A stretch of 48,863 nucleotides of DNA from Streptomyces malaysiense (GCF_000980885.2 NZ_LBDA02000087.1:1-48863), one strand, 5' to 3'. Numbered from the stretch's first letter, positions 7,994 through 16,717 are shown. The notes: a model not told the origin generated them from the letters alone. A program made the numbers and translations.

Positions 7994-8611
7994 GTGCAGC
8001 CGTTACCGGATGACTTGGCACGGAACAGGCCGGGCGACGCGGTGCGCCGCAAGATCCGGGAGTTACAGCCGAACCCGGTGCTGAGGCTGATCGACCGCCG
8101 GCGCCCCGGCTCGGACATCCGTAGTTGGGCGGACGGGCTCACCGGGGAACGCCTCACTGGACGCCAGTTGAGCAAGCTTCGCCGCCGTGGCTGGTTCACC
8201 CTCCACGCGATCCAATGGCCGAGCGGTGCGGACATCGACCACCTTGCCATCGGTCCCGCCGGCGTCTTCTCCATCAACTCCAAGCGGCACCGCGGGAAGA
8301 CCGTCTGGTACGGCGATACCGCCGTCACGGTGAACGGCTCCCCGACCCGTCACATCGCGGCCAGCCAATCCGAGGCCCGGCGTGTCTCGCGGGCCTTGTC
8401 CGCGCGCTGTGGAGTCGACGTTCCCGTCCGCCCCGTGATCTCCGTGGTGCACGCGGCGAAACTCACGGTCAAGGGTGCTAACCCGCCGGTGCTCGTCCTG
8501 GCGGTCGAACACCTCGGTCGGGTCCTATCTGGACTGTCGCCGACGCTCCCGCCTGACCAGGTTGCGCGTATCTACAGCGTGGCGCGAGATGCCCGGACCT
8601 GGGCCGGCTAA
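7994..8611 (+). CDS. NERD-domain protein with TTA codons
   Basis: A 205-residue protein. Residues about 42-160 match the nuclease-related domain (NERD): GADIDHLAIGPAGVF at 78-92, INSK at 94-97 and VW at 104-105. NERD belongs to the PD-(D/E)xK nuclease superfamily. Here the acidic residue expected two positions before Lys97 is Asn95, while Asp82 is kept, so nuclease activity is uncertain. GTG 7994 is preferred because GAGGGGG lies about 6 bases before it; a TTG at 7934 would add 20 residues. Leucine TTA codons at 8003 and 8063 imply dependence on the bldA tRNA. The gene ends one base before the stop of the convergent repressor gene. It is probably cargo. Confidence 0.75.
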   Translation: MQPLPDDLARNRPGDAVRRKIRELQPNPVLRLIDRRRPGSDIRSWADGLTGERLTGRQLSKLRRRGWFTLHAIQWPSGADIDHLAIGPAGVFSINSKRHRGKTVWYGDTAVTVNGSPTRHIAASQSEARRVSRALSARCGVDVPVRPVISVVHAAKLTVKGANPPVLVLAVEHLGRVLSGLSPTLPPDQVARIYSVARDARTWAG

Positions 8612-9370
8612 TCAGGCGTCGAAGTCATACTCCAGTACGTAGGCGGCGGAGTCGAGAGTCATTTCGTTCACCTCGACCGGGCGCCCCTCGTCCGCGAACG
8701 CCGTGCGGCAAATCATGATCACAGGCGTCCCCATGGAGAGCTGAAGGCGGCTCGCCTCCTCCTGAGACGGCATCCGGGACCGGATCTCCTCGCGGAAGTG
8801 CACGGGCTTGTAGCCAAGCTCGGCCAGCCGGGCATACGTCCCGCCGGGTCCGGTGTCCTCCTGGGTGATCGCCGAACCCGCTACAAGATCAGCAGGCAGG
8901 TAGGACGTGGACAGCAGGACGGGCTTGTCATCCAGGACGAAGCGGCGGCTACGCACGCACACGGGTGCGTCGGCCTCGACGCCAAGTACCTGACTGATCC
9001 GTTCGGGTGATGCCGCCTCGTAGACCTGCACCTGGTCGACCACCAAGGTGCGGTCCTCGATGTCCGCCGACCAAATGGACCGTCCCGAACCCCACTGATC
9101 GCGGGACAGCCGCTGAATGCCTCGCCGTCTGAGCGGCTTGAAGGCGCGGACGAACACGCCAGCGCCCTTGCGGGACTCGGCAAGACCCTCGTTCTGGAGC
9201 ACACCGAGCGCCTGCCGGGCGGTCATGCGGGCCACCTCGTACGTGGCCATGAGGTCGTTCTCTCCTGGTAGCCGATCACCTGGGCCGTACTCGCCGGCCT
9301 GGATCGCTTCCCTCAGTTCGTCCGCGATGCGCTGGTACTTCGGCTGGCGTCCGCTGCCCTGGGTGGCCAT
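8612..9370 (-). CDS. GntR-family repressor with UTRA domain, KorSA-like
   Basis: A 252-residue regulator. The winged helix-turn-helix at about 10-75 includes QRIADELREAIQAGEYGPGD and the recognition segment ARMTARQALGVLQNEGL. The UTRA effector domain spans about 95-245. ATG 9370 is preceded by GGAGG at good spacing; an upstream in-frame start at 9397 lacks one. In pSAM2, KorSA represses pra and itself and so keeps the element integrated. Here the regulator faces away from the transfer operon, with three palindromic operators between them and a half-site just upstream of its own start. The effector, if any, is unknown. Confidence 0.9.
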   Translation of the reverse strand: MATQGSGRQPKYQRIADELREAIQAGEYGPGDRLPGENDLMATYEVARMTARQALGVLQNEGLAESRKGAGVFVRAFKPLRRRGIQRLSRDQWGSGRSIWSADIEDRTLVVDQVQVYEAASPERISQVLGVEADAPVCVRSRRFVLDDKPVLLSTSYLPADLVAGSAITQEDTGPGGTYARLAELGYKPVHFREEIRSRMPSQEEASRLQLSMGTPVIMICRTAFADEGRPVEVNEMTLDSAAYVLEYDFDA

Positions 9371-9384
9371 GTGATCCCTCCTTT

Positions 9385-9398
9385 CCTCTCTAGACACC
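9385..9398. promoter_or_regulatory. Imperfect operator upstream of the GntR repressor gene
   Basis: CCTCTCTAGACACC keeps the first nine bases of the operator CCTCTCTAGAGATG but not the rest. It lies 15 bases upstream of the repressor's start codon, overlapping its leader or promoter. Weaker autoregulation is the natural inference. Confidence 0.5.
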
Positions 9399-9456
9399 TT
9401 AGGGGCGATCGCACGTTCGCCCCAACCGGCGGCTCGCCTCTGTAGCCCATCCGAAA

Positions 9457-9520
9457 CCTCTCTAGAGATGTGTTGACATCTCTAGAGAGGTGAAGTTCTA
9501 TGGAGTCATCTCTAGAGAGG
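9457..9520. promoter_or_regulatory. Three-site repressor operator array
   Basis: Three exact copies of one 14-bp sequence with a TCTCTAGAGA palindromic core are present. CCTCTCTAGAGATG is at 9457-9470, and its exact reverse complement CATCTCTAGAGAGG is at 9477-9490 and 9507-9520. Spacings of 20 and 30 bp place the sites on one helical face. The array lies in the 190-bp gap between the GntR repressor gene and the transfer operon, so it is almost certainly that repressor's binding region. Confidence 0.85.
9473..9501 (+). promoter_or_regulatory. Putative transfer-operon promoter
   Basis: TTGACA at 9473-9478 is a perfect -35 hexamer. A weak -10, TTCTAT at 9496-9501, follows after 17 bases. The -35 overlaps the second operator and the third operator lies just downstream of the -10, as expected for steric repression. 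The downstream gene starts at 9561. Confidence 0.55.
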
Positions 9521-9560
9521 TTGCTTACAAGGGAGCGGCCTCAAGGATGAGGGGGCAGCT

Positions 9561-9890
9561 ATGCCGTCGTTCAAGATCGACCTTTCGACCGCTGTGGTGT
9601 TCGTGGCGACCGCGCCGACGCCGAAGCTGGCCAACGCGAAGACGGGTGAGCGGGCGATGGACCGTGAGACTGGGGCGCCGCTGTCGACGGTGGGCCTGCT
9701 GGTCTCGGACGAGGGGGAGGGGAACCTCTACCAGGTCACGATCCCGGAGACCGGGTTCTCGGAGGGTCTGGCGCCGGGCATGCCGGTCAAGGTGGTGGGC
9801 CTGAAGGCGCGGGACTGGGAGAACGAGTTCAACGGGCAGAAGCGGCACGGCATCTCGTTCCGCGCGGTCGCGATCACTTCGGCGGCCTGA
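9561..9890 (+). CDS. AICE conserved protein, SCO3933-family-like
   Basis: A 109-residue beta-rich protein starting MPSFKIDLSTAVVFV. ATG 9561 follows GGGGG at a spacing of about 6 bases. It is the first gene of the transfer operon, directly behind the operators, and ends 2 bases before the FtsK/TraB gene. Proteins of this length and look are found at this position in many Streptomyces AICEs and are often labelled SCO3933-family regulatory proteins. The biochemical role is unknown to me; the strand-rich pattern could be an OB-like fold. Confidence 0.75.
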   Translation: MPSFKIDLSTAVVFVATAPTPKLANAKTGERAMDRETGAPLSTVGLLVSDEGEGNLYQVTIPETGFSEGLAPGMPVKVVGLKARDWENEFNGQKRHGISFRAVAITSAA

Positions 9891-9892
9891 CC

Positions 9893-11233
9893 ATGACGGA
9901 TCTGTCCATGGTGCTGGAGGCCACGGGTGCCCTCGCGGGGGCCGGCGGTCTCGGGGTCGCGAAGGTCCGCGCGCCGCGCGTGTACTGGTCGCTGGTCGGC
10001 CTGCCGGTGGCCTGGGGCCGGTTCACGGTCACCTACCGCTCCACGATGGACGTGTGCGGGCTGACGGTCCAGCCCTCCCGTCTGCGGGCGTTCCTCACCC
10101 GGAACGTGGCCCGGCGTGAGGTGCTGCCGGTGCCGCCGAAGGTGCGCGGGGTGCGGGGTACGTCGACGGGGATGCGGGTGACGCTGCGGCTTCCTGCCGG
10201 CCTGGAACCGGCCGACCTGGTGGCCGCCTCGGAGCGGCTGCGGCACGCCTGGGGTGTCCACTCGGTGACCATCGCCGAGACCAAGCCCGGCTTCGTGCAG
10301 CTCCGCATGACCGGCTATGACGTGCTGCGTCGCGTCCGGATGCCCCGCACGGCCCGCCCCGACGGTCTGGCCGTTCCGGTGGCGCTGCGCGAGGACGGCA
10401 CCGCGTTCGTGCGGGACTTCCGCAAGGTGCCTATGGCCCTGACGCTCGGGGCGAACAACTCGGGCAAGTCCGTCTACCAGCGCAACCTGATCAAGGGCCT
10501 GGCCAAGCTGCCGGTGGCCCTGGTCGGGGTCGACTGCAAGCGCGGTGTCGAACAGTCGGCGTACGCGCGTCGCCTGTCGGCCCTGGTCACCACGCCGGAT
10601 GAGGCGGCCTCGCTGCTGGACGTGCTGGTGTCGGAGATGGAAGCCCGCTTCGACCTGCTGAGCCAGCACGGCGTCTCGGACATGTGGGACCTGGCCGAGG
10701 AGTTACGGCCGGTGCCGGTCGTCGTCCTGGTGGACGAGGTGGCGGAACTGTTCCTGATCTCCTCCCGGAAGGACGAGGAGCGGCGGGAGCGGATCGTCAC
10801 CGCGTTGATCCGGCTCGCGCAGATGGCCCGCGCGGTCGGGATCTACCTGGAGGTGTGCGGGCAGCGATTCGGCTCCGAGCTGGGCAAGGGCGCGACCATG
10901 CTCCGCGCGCAGCTCACCGGCCGTGTGGTGCACCGGGTCAACGACAAGCAGACCGCCGAGATGGGTCTTGCCGACGTGGCGCCGGATGCGGTCGTGGCCG
11001 CCGGTCTGATCCCGGCGGAGCGTCCCGGTACGGCGGTTGCCGCCGACTCCTCCGGGGGTTGGTCGAAGATCCGCACCCCGCATACCTCCCGCGATGAAGT
11101 CGTGGCGGTCTGCCGGCAGTTCGCCCACCTCGTCCCCGACCTGCCCGCCCTCGACCCGTACCGCCCGCACGTGCCCGCCGATGCCCCGGTGTCGGGTCCG
11201 TCGCTGGTCAAGCCGCGCCCGGTCACGGACTGA
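9893..11233 (+). CDS. FtsK/SpoIIIE-type DNA translocase, TraB/TraSA conjugation protein
   Basis: A 446-residue ATPase. Walker A is GANNSGKS at 186-193 and Walker B VVVLVDE at 276-282, followed by QRFGSELGKGATMLRAQL and GR at about 324-344, typical of FtsK-like motors. The N-terminal 180 residues lack clear multiple membrane helices. In Streptomyces plasmids and AICEs this single protein moves double-stranded DNA between hyphae at a cis-acting clt locus. It starts 3 bases after the preceding stop, so the genes share a transcript. It contains a TTA codon at 10703-10705, which suggests bldA-dependent translation of the transfer function. Confidence 0.95.
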   Translation: MTDLSMVLEATGALAGAGGLGVAKVRAPRVYWSLVGLPVAWGRFTVTYRSTMDVCGLTVQPSRLRAFLTRNVARREVLPVPPKVRGVRGTSTGMRVTLRLPAGLEPADLVAASERLRHAWGVHSVTIAETKPGFVQLRMTGYDVLRRVRMPRTARPDGLAVPVALREDGTAFVRDFRKVPMALTLGANNSGKSVYQRNLIKGLAKLPVALVGVDCKRGVEQSAYARRLSALVTTPDEAASLLDVLVSEMEARFDLLSQHGVSDMWDLAEELRPVPVVVLVDEVAELFLISSRKDEERRERIVTALIRLAQMARAVGIYLEVCGQRFGSELGKGATMLRAQLTGRVVHRVNDKQTAEMGLADVAPDAVVAAGLIPAERPGTAVAADSSGGWSKIRTPHTSRDEVVAVCRQFAHLVPDLPALDPYRPHVPADAPVSGPSLVKPRPVTD

Positions 11234-11249
11234 GAAGGGGGAATCCGTC

Positions 11250-11429
11250 ATGGCCACGCGCAAGAACGCCAAGCGCAAGCCGGTGCCCTGCCCGGACTGC
11301 GGCGGCAAGGGCGAGACCAGCGAAACCGTCCGCGTCGGCGCTCGCAAGGGCCGCGCCACCGACAACCGGCAGGCCGCCTTGTGCCTGACCTGCCTGGGAA
11401 CCGGCGAAGCCCTCGCAGGCGGGGAGTGA
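11250..11429 (+). CDS. Small DnaJ-zinc-finger-like CxxCxGxG protein
   Basis: A 59-residue basic protein with two CxxCxGxG units, CPDCGGKG at about 14-21 and CLTCLGTG at about 45-52, with a Lys/Arg-rich segment between. Two such units can bind one zinc, as in the DnaJ cysteine-rich domain. ATG 11250 follows GAAGGGGG at good spacing. Its stop overlaps the GTG of the next gene (GTGA at 11426-11429), so it is coupled to the Spd-like gene. No function is known to me; related small proteins are common in AICE transfer operons. Confidence 0.7.
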   Translation: MATRKNAKRKPVPCPDCGGKGETSETVRVGARKGRATDNRQAALCLTCLGTGEALAGGE

Positions 11430-12103
11430 TCACCGTGCCGCGTTCGATCCGCCCTGATGCCGTCCTCGTCCAAGCCGTGATCGCCGGGGCGTTGTCCTTC
11501 GCGCACCTGCACGACTTGGCTGCGGCGGCTGGGCAGTCCGGATGGAAGGCGTGGGCGTATCCGGTCTCGGTCGACCTGCTGTTGGTCGCCGCCTGGCGTC
11601 GGCTGCGCGCCGGCCGGGACCGCTCGTCCTGGACCTGGTTCGCCATCGCCCTTGCCGCCTCGCTCGGCGCCAACGTCGCCACCGCCGGCCTCCTCGATCT
11701 CGGTCATGTGCCCGCCTGGCTGCGCATCCTCGTCGCCGGCTGGCCTGCTCTCGCGTTCCTCGGCGGCACCCTCCTCGTCCACGCCCCCACCCCGGCCACC
11801 TCGGAGCAGGAGCCGGGCGAGGAAGACGAGGAGCCGGCGGCGCCGGAAGTCGAGATGCACCGCACCGACATCCCCGACCCGGAACCCGCCTCGGAGACGG
11901 TGCCAGAGCTGACCCCGGCACTGCCCAAGCCGCCCGTGGACACCCCGGCCGTGCCCCCGGCGCTGCTCAACCACGCCCGTTCGATCGCTGACGCACACCG
12001 CAACTCGACGGGCGAGCAGATCACCGCCGAAACGCTGACCGCCCGGCTCGGCCTGCCCGCCCCGACCTGCCAAGCCATCGCCGCGCAACTCCAACTCACC
12101 TGA
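11426..12103 (+). CDS. SpdB-like DUF2637 membrane protein for plasmid spread
   Basis: A 225-residue protein. Residues about 10-105 carry three to four hydrophobic segments with the AHLHDLA and AYPVSVDLLLVAAWRR signatures of DUF2637/SpdB2 proteins. A Pro/Glu-rich linker leads to a C-terminal winged-helix-like patch (GEQITAETLTARLGLPAPTC) at about 190-212. Spd proteins support intramycelial spread of the element after transfer. GTG 11426 overlaps the previous stop; GTG 11435 is an alternative. Confidence 0.85.
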   Translation: MITVPRSIRPDAVLVQAVIAGALSFAHLHDLAAAAGQSGWKAWAYPVSVDLLLVAAWRRLRAGRDRSSWTWFAIALAASLGANVATAGLLDLGHVPAWLRILVAGWPALAFLGGTLLVHAPTPATSEQEPGEEDEEPAAPEVEMHRTDIPDPEPASETVPELTPALPKPPVDTPAVPPALLNHARSIADAHRNSTGEQITAETLTARLGLPAPTCQAIAAQLQLT

Positions 12104-12124
12104 CCTGGAAGGGAGGTGAACCCT

Positions 12125-12310
12125 GTGCGCCCGAACCGCTTCTACAACGTGATCCGCATCGGCCCGGTCGAGGTCGGCACCTTCAACAACGGCCGTGGCC
12201 AGACCCGACACACCGCCGCCTGCACCGCCCCCGGCTGCGGCTTCTCCACCGAACACCGCGACCGCTCCGCCGCCGAACTCTCCGCCCGCACCCACCGCTG
12301 CACCGCCTGA
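12125..12310 (+). CDS. Small AICE transfer-operon protein with paired cysteines
   Basis: A 61-residue protein starting RPNRFYNVIRIGPVEVGTF, with CTAPGC and a final HRC that could ligate a metal. GTG 12125 is chosen because GGGAGGT ends 7 bases before it; the GTG at 12116 lies inside that Shine-Dalgarno. Similar short proteins are annotated as mobile element transfer proteins in Streptomyces AICEs. Its mechanism is unknown. Confidence 0.7.
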   Translation: MRPNRFYNVIRIGPVEVGTFNNGRGQTRHTAACTAPGCGFSTEHRDRSAAELSARTHRCTA

Positions 12311-12327
12311 GAGAAGGAGAAGACCCC

Positions 12328-12633
12328 GTGTTCACCCCGAAATACCCGCCCCCGGACACCGCCCCCGTCTCCGTCCCGGCCCCGGCGCCCACGCCCGACC
12401 ACACCCCGGCCAGCACCACGCCGACGCCGGCCCCGGCTCCGGCCTCGAACCGGCCCACGATCCAGCTCACCCCCGGCACCACGCTCGCCCTCGTCGGCGG
12501 CGGCACCGCCGTCGTCCTGGTCGTCGGCACGGTCCTGGTCTCCATGCTCCTCGCGGTCGCCATCACCGGCATGTCCGTCGCGGTAACCGCCGTCGTCCTT
12601 CGCTCGCTCGTCAACAACCAGAAGGGCCGCTGA
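12328..12633 (+). CDS. SpdD-like small membrane protein
   Basis: A 101-residue protein with a Pro/Thr/Ala-rich N-terminal half (about 1-45) and a long hydrophobic stretch at about 51-90 that can make two membrane helices. It ends with the basic tail NNQKGR. ATG or GTG at 12328 follows GAGAAGGAG. The arrangement resembles the SpdD-like proteins of pSAM2-family transfer operons. It sits between two other small operon genes and is probably a spread or pore component. Confidence 0.75.
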   Translation: MFTPKYPPPDTAPVSVPAPAPTPDHTPASTTPTPAPAPASNRPTIQLTPGTTLALVGGGTAVVLVVGTVLVSMLLAVAITGMSVAVTAVVLRSLVNNQKGR

Positions 12634-12634
12634 C

Positions 12635-12868
12635 ATGGGCATCTTCAGCCGCAAGTCGAACTCCGAGCCCGCCCGCGATGAGGAGATGGTCGAGCTCGGC
12701 CGCGAGTACGCCATCGCCCGACGCCACCGCGACACCAGGGCCATGAACCGGATCATGCGGCAGGTCGGCAACGACAAGGACGTCAAGGACCTCAGCGACT
12801 TCCGCGCTGGCCAGGAGTCCTACGACTCCATCCCGCCCATCCCGCGCGGTCGCAACCGCCGTCGCTGA
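12635..12868 (+). CDS. Small charged AICE protein
   Basis: A 77-residue, highly charged protein (MGIFSRKSNSEPARDEEMVEL at the start, RGRNRRR at the end). A predicted helix covers about 18-55. It begins one base after the SpdD-like stop, so it is in the same operon. I recognise no domain. The DNA downstream to the next gene contains a hairpin at 12875-12914. Confidence 0.65.
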   Translation: MGIFSRKSNSEPARDEEMVELGREYAIARRHRDTRAMNRIMRQVGNDKDVKDLSDFRAGQESYDSIPPIPRGRNRRR

Positions 12869-12874
12869 ACGGCC

Positions 12875-12914
12875 CCCGGAGCGGCCTCGGTCGCCAAACT
12901 TCCGCCGCTCCGGG
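12875..12914 (+). terminator. 11-bp hairpin between transfer and replication modules
   Basis: CCCGGAGCGGC at 12875-12885 pairs perfectly with GCCGCTCCGGG at 12904-12914 around an 18-base loop. No T tract follows. It separates the Spd cluster from the genes leading to rep-xis-int. It may be a weak terminator, an attenuator or a replication-related structure. Confidence 0.5.
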
Positions 12915-12963
12915 CGCCTGCACCCCATTCCAGAACCAACGGACCCGAAAGGGAGACCCCATC

Positions 12964-13146
12964 ATGCCCCAGCGCGCCCGGAACACGCCCGTCTGCCGCG
13001 ACTGCGACGGCTTCGCCACCGCCGCCATCACCACCGGTACCCGCCACACCGACGGCACCCGCGCCACCCTCACCGTCACCTGCCCCACCTGCAAGGGCAC
13101 CGGCCACACCCTCCCCGCCGCCGGCCTCGCCCGCGCCGGGAGGTGA
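12964..13146 (+). CDS. Second small DnaJ-zinc-finger-like CxxC protein
   Basis: A 60-residue protein with CRDCDGF at about 12-18 and CPTCKGTG at about 40-47, again a pair of CxxCxG-type knuckles. ATG 12964 follows AAAGGGAG. Its general plan matches the protein encoded at 11250 although the sequences differ. It lies at the head of the replication side of the element. Function unknown; zinc binding is predicted from the cysteines. Confidence 0.65.
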   Translation: MPQRARNTPVCRDCDGFATAAITTGTRHTDGTRATLTVTCPTCKGTGHTLPAAGLARAGR

Positions 13147-13151
13147 CCGCC

Positions 13152-13322
13152 ATGGCTCTCCTCGACTGGCGCTCTGCCGACCACTTCGACTCCTCCGGTG
13201 ACAAGCCGTGCGTGCTCTGCACCAAGCCCACCCCGCTGCGCTCCGACAACGGCAAGCCCGTCCACAAGGTGTGCGCCGAGGAGTGGATCGACTGCCACAC
13301 CCCGAAGGAGGAGAACGCGTGA
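13152..13322 (+). CDS. Small cysteine-pair protein upstream of the methyltransferase
   Basis: A 56-residue protein, starting MALLDWRSADHFDSS, with CVLC at about 19-22 and further cysteines at about 42 and 49. ATG 13152 lies 5 bases after the previous stop. Its TGA (13320-13322) overlaps the GTG start at 13319, so it is coupled to the methyltransferase gene. No domain is recognised; a zinc ribbon is possible. Confidence 0.65.
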   Translation: MALLDWRSADHFDSSGDKPCVLCTKPTPLRSDNGKPVHKVCAEEWIDCHTPKEENA

Positions 13323-13983
13323 CCACCACGGCCCGGCCCCGCGTGCTCGATCTGTTCTCCTGCTCCGGTGGCGCCGCCATGGGCTACCACTTCGCCGGCT
13401 TCCAGGTCGACGGCTGCGACATCGCCGACCGTCCCCGCTACCCCTTCGCCTATCACCAGGGTGACGCCCTCGAATACCTCGCCCACCTGATCACCACGGG
13501 CGACATCGAGCGCTACACCCTCGCGCACGCCTCCCCGCCCTGCCAGGCCGGTTGCGCCCTCACCGTGGGCACCAACGCCTCCCAGGGCTGGGGTGGCACC
13601 CACACCGATCTCGTCGCCGCCACCCGCGAACTCCTCGACGCGACCGGACTGCCGTACGTGATCGAGCAGCCCAACGGCCGGGCCCGGATCCGCAAGGACC
13701 TGGCCTTGTGCGGGGAGATGTTCGGGCTCGGTGTGCTGCGTCATCGCAACTTCGAACTCGGCCGCTGGGCCACCGCACAGCCCGCCCACCCCCGCCACCG
13801 CGGCTACGTACGCGGACACCGCCACGGCGTCCGCCGCGACGGACCCTACGTCGCGCCGGAGATGCAGCACGCCATGGGCATCACCTGGACCGATGTCCGC
13901 GAAGAACTGACCGAGGCCATCCCGCCCGCCTACACCCGCTTCATCGGCCACGCCTTCCTGACCGCCCGCCAGGAGGTCTTCGC

Positions 13984-13987
<4 letters not shown>
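13319..13987 (+). CDS. Small C5-cytosine DNA methyltransferase-like protein
   Basis: A 222-residue protein with C5-methyltransferase motifs. Motif I is LDLFSCSGG at 10-18 (SAM site). Motif IV is ASPPCQ at 71-76, with Cys75 as the likely nucleophile. A motif VI equivalent reads IEQPNG at 115-120 instead of the usual ENV. RHRNFE at 141-146 resembles motif VIII, and YTRFIG at 205-210 motif X. The usual long target-recognition domain is missing; only about 60 residues separate motifs VIII and X. No restriction gene is adjacent. It is coupled at both ends by 4-base overlaps, the downstream one with the Rep gene. Element self-modification or anti-restriction is inferred. Confidence 0.8.
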
Positions 13988-15371
<1,384 letters not shown>

Positions 15372-15375
<4 letters not shown>

Positions 15376-15560
15376 CCACCGCCACGCCCGAACTGCTGAC
15401 CGTGCCCGAGGTCATGGAACGGCTCAACGTCGGCCGGACCAAGGTCTATGACCTGATCCGCACGCGCCGGCTGGTATCCATCAAGGTCGACGGCTGCCGC
15501 CGCATCCCCGCCGATGCGGTGCGCGCCTTCATCACGGGGCAGATCAGTGAGGCCGCCTGA
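15372..15560 (+). CDS. xis: Excisionase with MerR-like helix-turn-helix
   Basis: A 62-residue basic protein. LLTVPEVMERLNVGRTKVYDL forms the helix-turn-helix and a short wing follows (VDGCRRIPADAVRAFI). This is the usual form of AICE excisionases, which bend attachment-site DNA and steer Int towards excision. GTG 15372 overlaps the rep stop, and the last base of its TGA is the first base of the int ATG. Confidence 0.9.
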
Positions 15561-16717
15561 TGGCCAAGCGTCGCCCCAACGGTGGGGGCACCATCGCCAA
15601 GCGCAAGGACGCTCGCTATCAGGGCGCCGCGTACGTCACCGACACGGACGGCAACCGCATCCGAAAATACGTCTACGGCTCGACCTGGGACGAAGCCAAC
15701 GAGAAGCTCGGCAAGCTCCAGGAGCAGGAGCGGAACGGCATCCCGGTGCCCTCGCGGGCCTGGACGCTCGGTGAGTGGCTGGCCTACTGGCTGGAGCACA
15801 TCGTCAAGCCGGAACGGGAGCACAACACCTACGTCAAGTACGAGTCCAAGATCAGGCTGTACCTGCTGCCGCACCTGGCCAAGAAGCCGTTGACCAAGCT
15901 CACGCCGGCGCAGGTCCGTGCGTTCATGGCCACGCTGAAGCGTGAGGAGGTCGGGGCCGCCACCCGATTCGAGGTGCTGCGGGTGCTGCGCAACGCCCTC
16001 AACCGGGCCATCCGTGAGGAGATCCTGACGCGGAACGTCGCCCTCCTGGTGGACATGCCCAAGGTGAGCAAGGACAAGGGCAAGGCGTGGAGCGCGCGTG
16101 AGGCTGTCGCCTTCCTGCGGGCGTCCCGCGCCCACCGCCTCTACGCGGCCTGTGTCCTGGTCCTCGTGCTGGGGCTCCGCCGCAGTGAGGTGCTGGGCCT
16201 GCGCTGGCAGGACATCGACTTCGAGGCTCGCCACTTCACCCCGGTCAAGCAGGTGCAGCGCGTCAAGGGAGTCGGCCTGGTCCTCAAGGACCTCAAGACC
16301 GAGTCCTCACAGGCGGTGCTGCCTCTTCCCGAGTTCTGCGCCCGCGCCTTGGAGGAGCGGCGGGAGCTGCAAGAGCTGGAACGGAAGATCGCCGGTGAGC
16401 ACTGGTCGCAGGAGCCTGACCATGACCTGATCTTCTCCTCGGAGCACGGCGGCATGATCGACCCGGTGGGCTTCTCGCGGACCTTCGACCGCCTCGTGAA
16501 GCGCGCCGGCGTCCGCCGCATCACGGTCCGGCTTGCCCGGCACACCTGCGGCACCCTGCTCGCCTTCCTGAAGGTGCACCCCAAGGTCGCCCAAGCCATC
16601 CTGCGGCACAGCCAGATCAGCATGACCATGGACGTCTACACCCACGTGGTGGGCGACGACGAGCGGGAAGCGGTCGCGCTCCTCGCGGAACTTCTGGAAG
16701 ACCCGCTCATCGGCTGA
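15560..16717 (+). CDS. int: Tyrosine recombinase (integrase) of the AICE
   Basis: A 385-residue site-specific recombinase: an N-terminal arm-binding region (1-60), a SAM-like core-binding domain (about 68-165) and a catalytic domain (about 175-385). Catalytic positions visible are Arg207 in GLRRSE, Lys246, Arg327 in LARHT, His350 in LRHSQ and Tyr360 in MDVYTHV. The first histidine of the HxxR box is replaced by Arg324. It lies 56 bases from the tRNA and integrates into or excises from its 3' half. It overlaps xis by one base. Confidence 0.95.
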   Translation: MAKRRPNGGGTIAKRKDARYQGAAYVTDTDGNRIRKYVYGSTWDEANEKLGKLQEQERNGIPVPSRAWTLGEWLAYWLEHIVKPEREHNTYVKYESKIRLYLLPHLAKKPLTKLTPAQVRAFMATLKREEVGAATRFEVLRVLRNALNRAIREEILTRNVALLVDMPKVSKDKGKAWSAREAVAFLRASRAHRLYAACVLVLVLGLRRSEVLGLRWQDIDFEARHFTPVKQVQRVKGVGLVLKDLKTESSQAVLPLPEFCARALEERRELQELERKIAGEHWSQEPDHDLIFSSEHGGMIDPVGFSRTFDRLVKRAGVRRITVRLARHTCGTLLAFLKVHPKVAQAILRHSQISMTMDVYTHVVGDDEREAVALLAELLEDPLIG

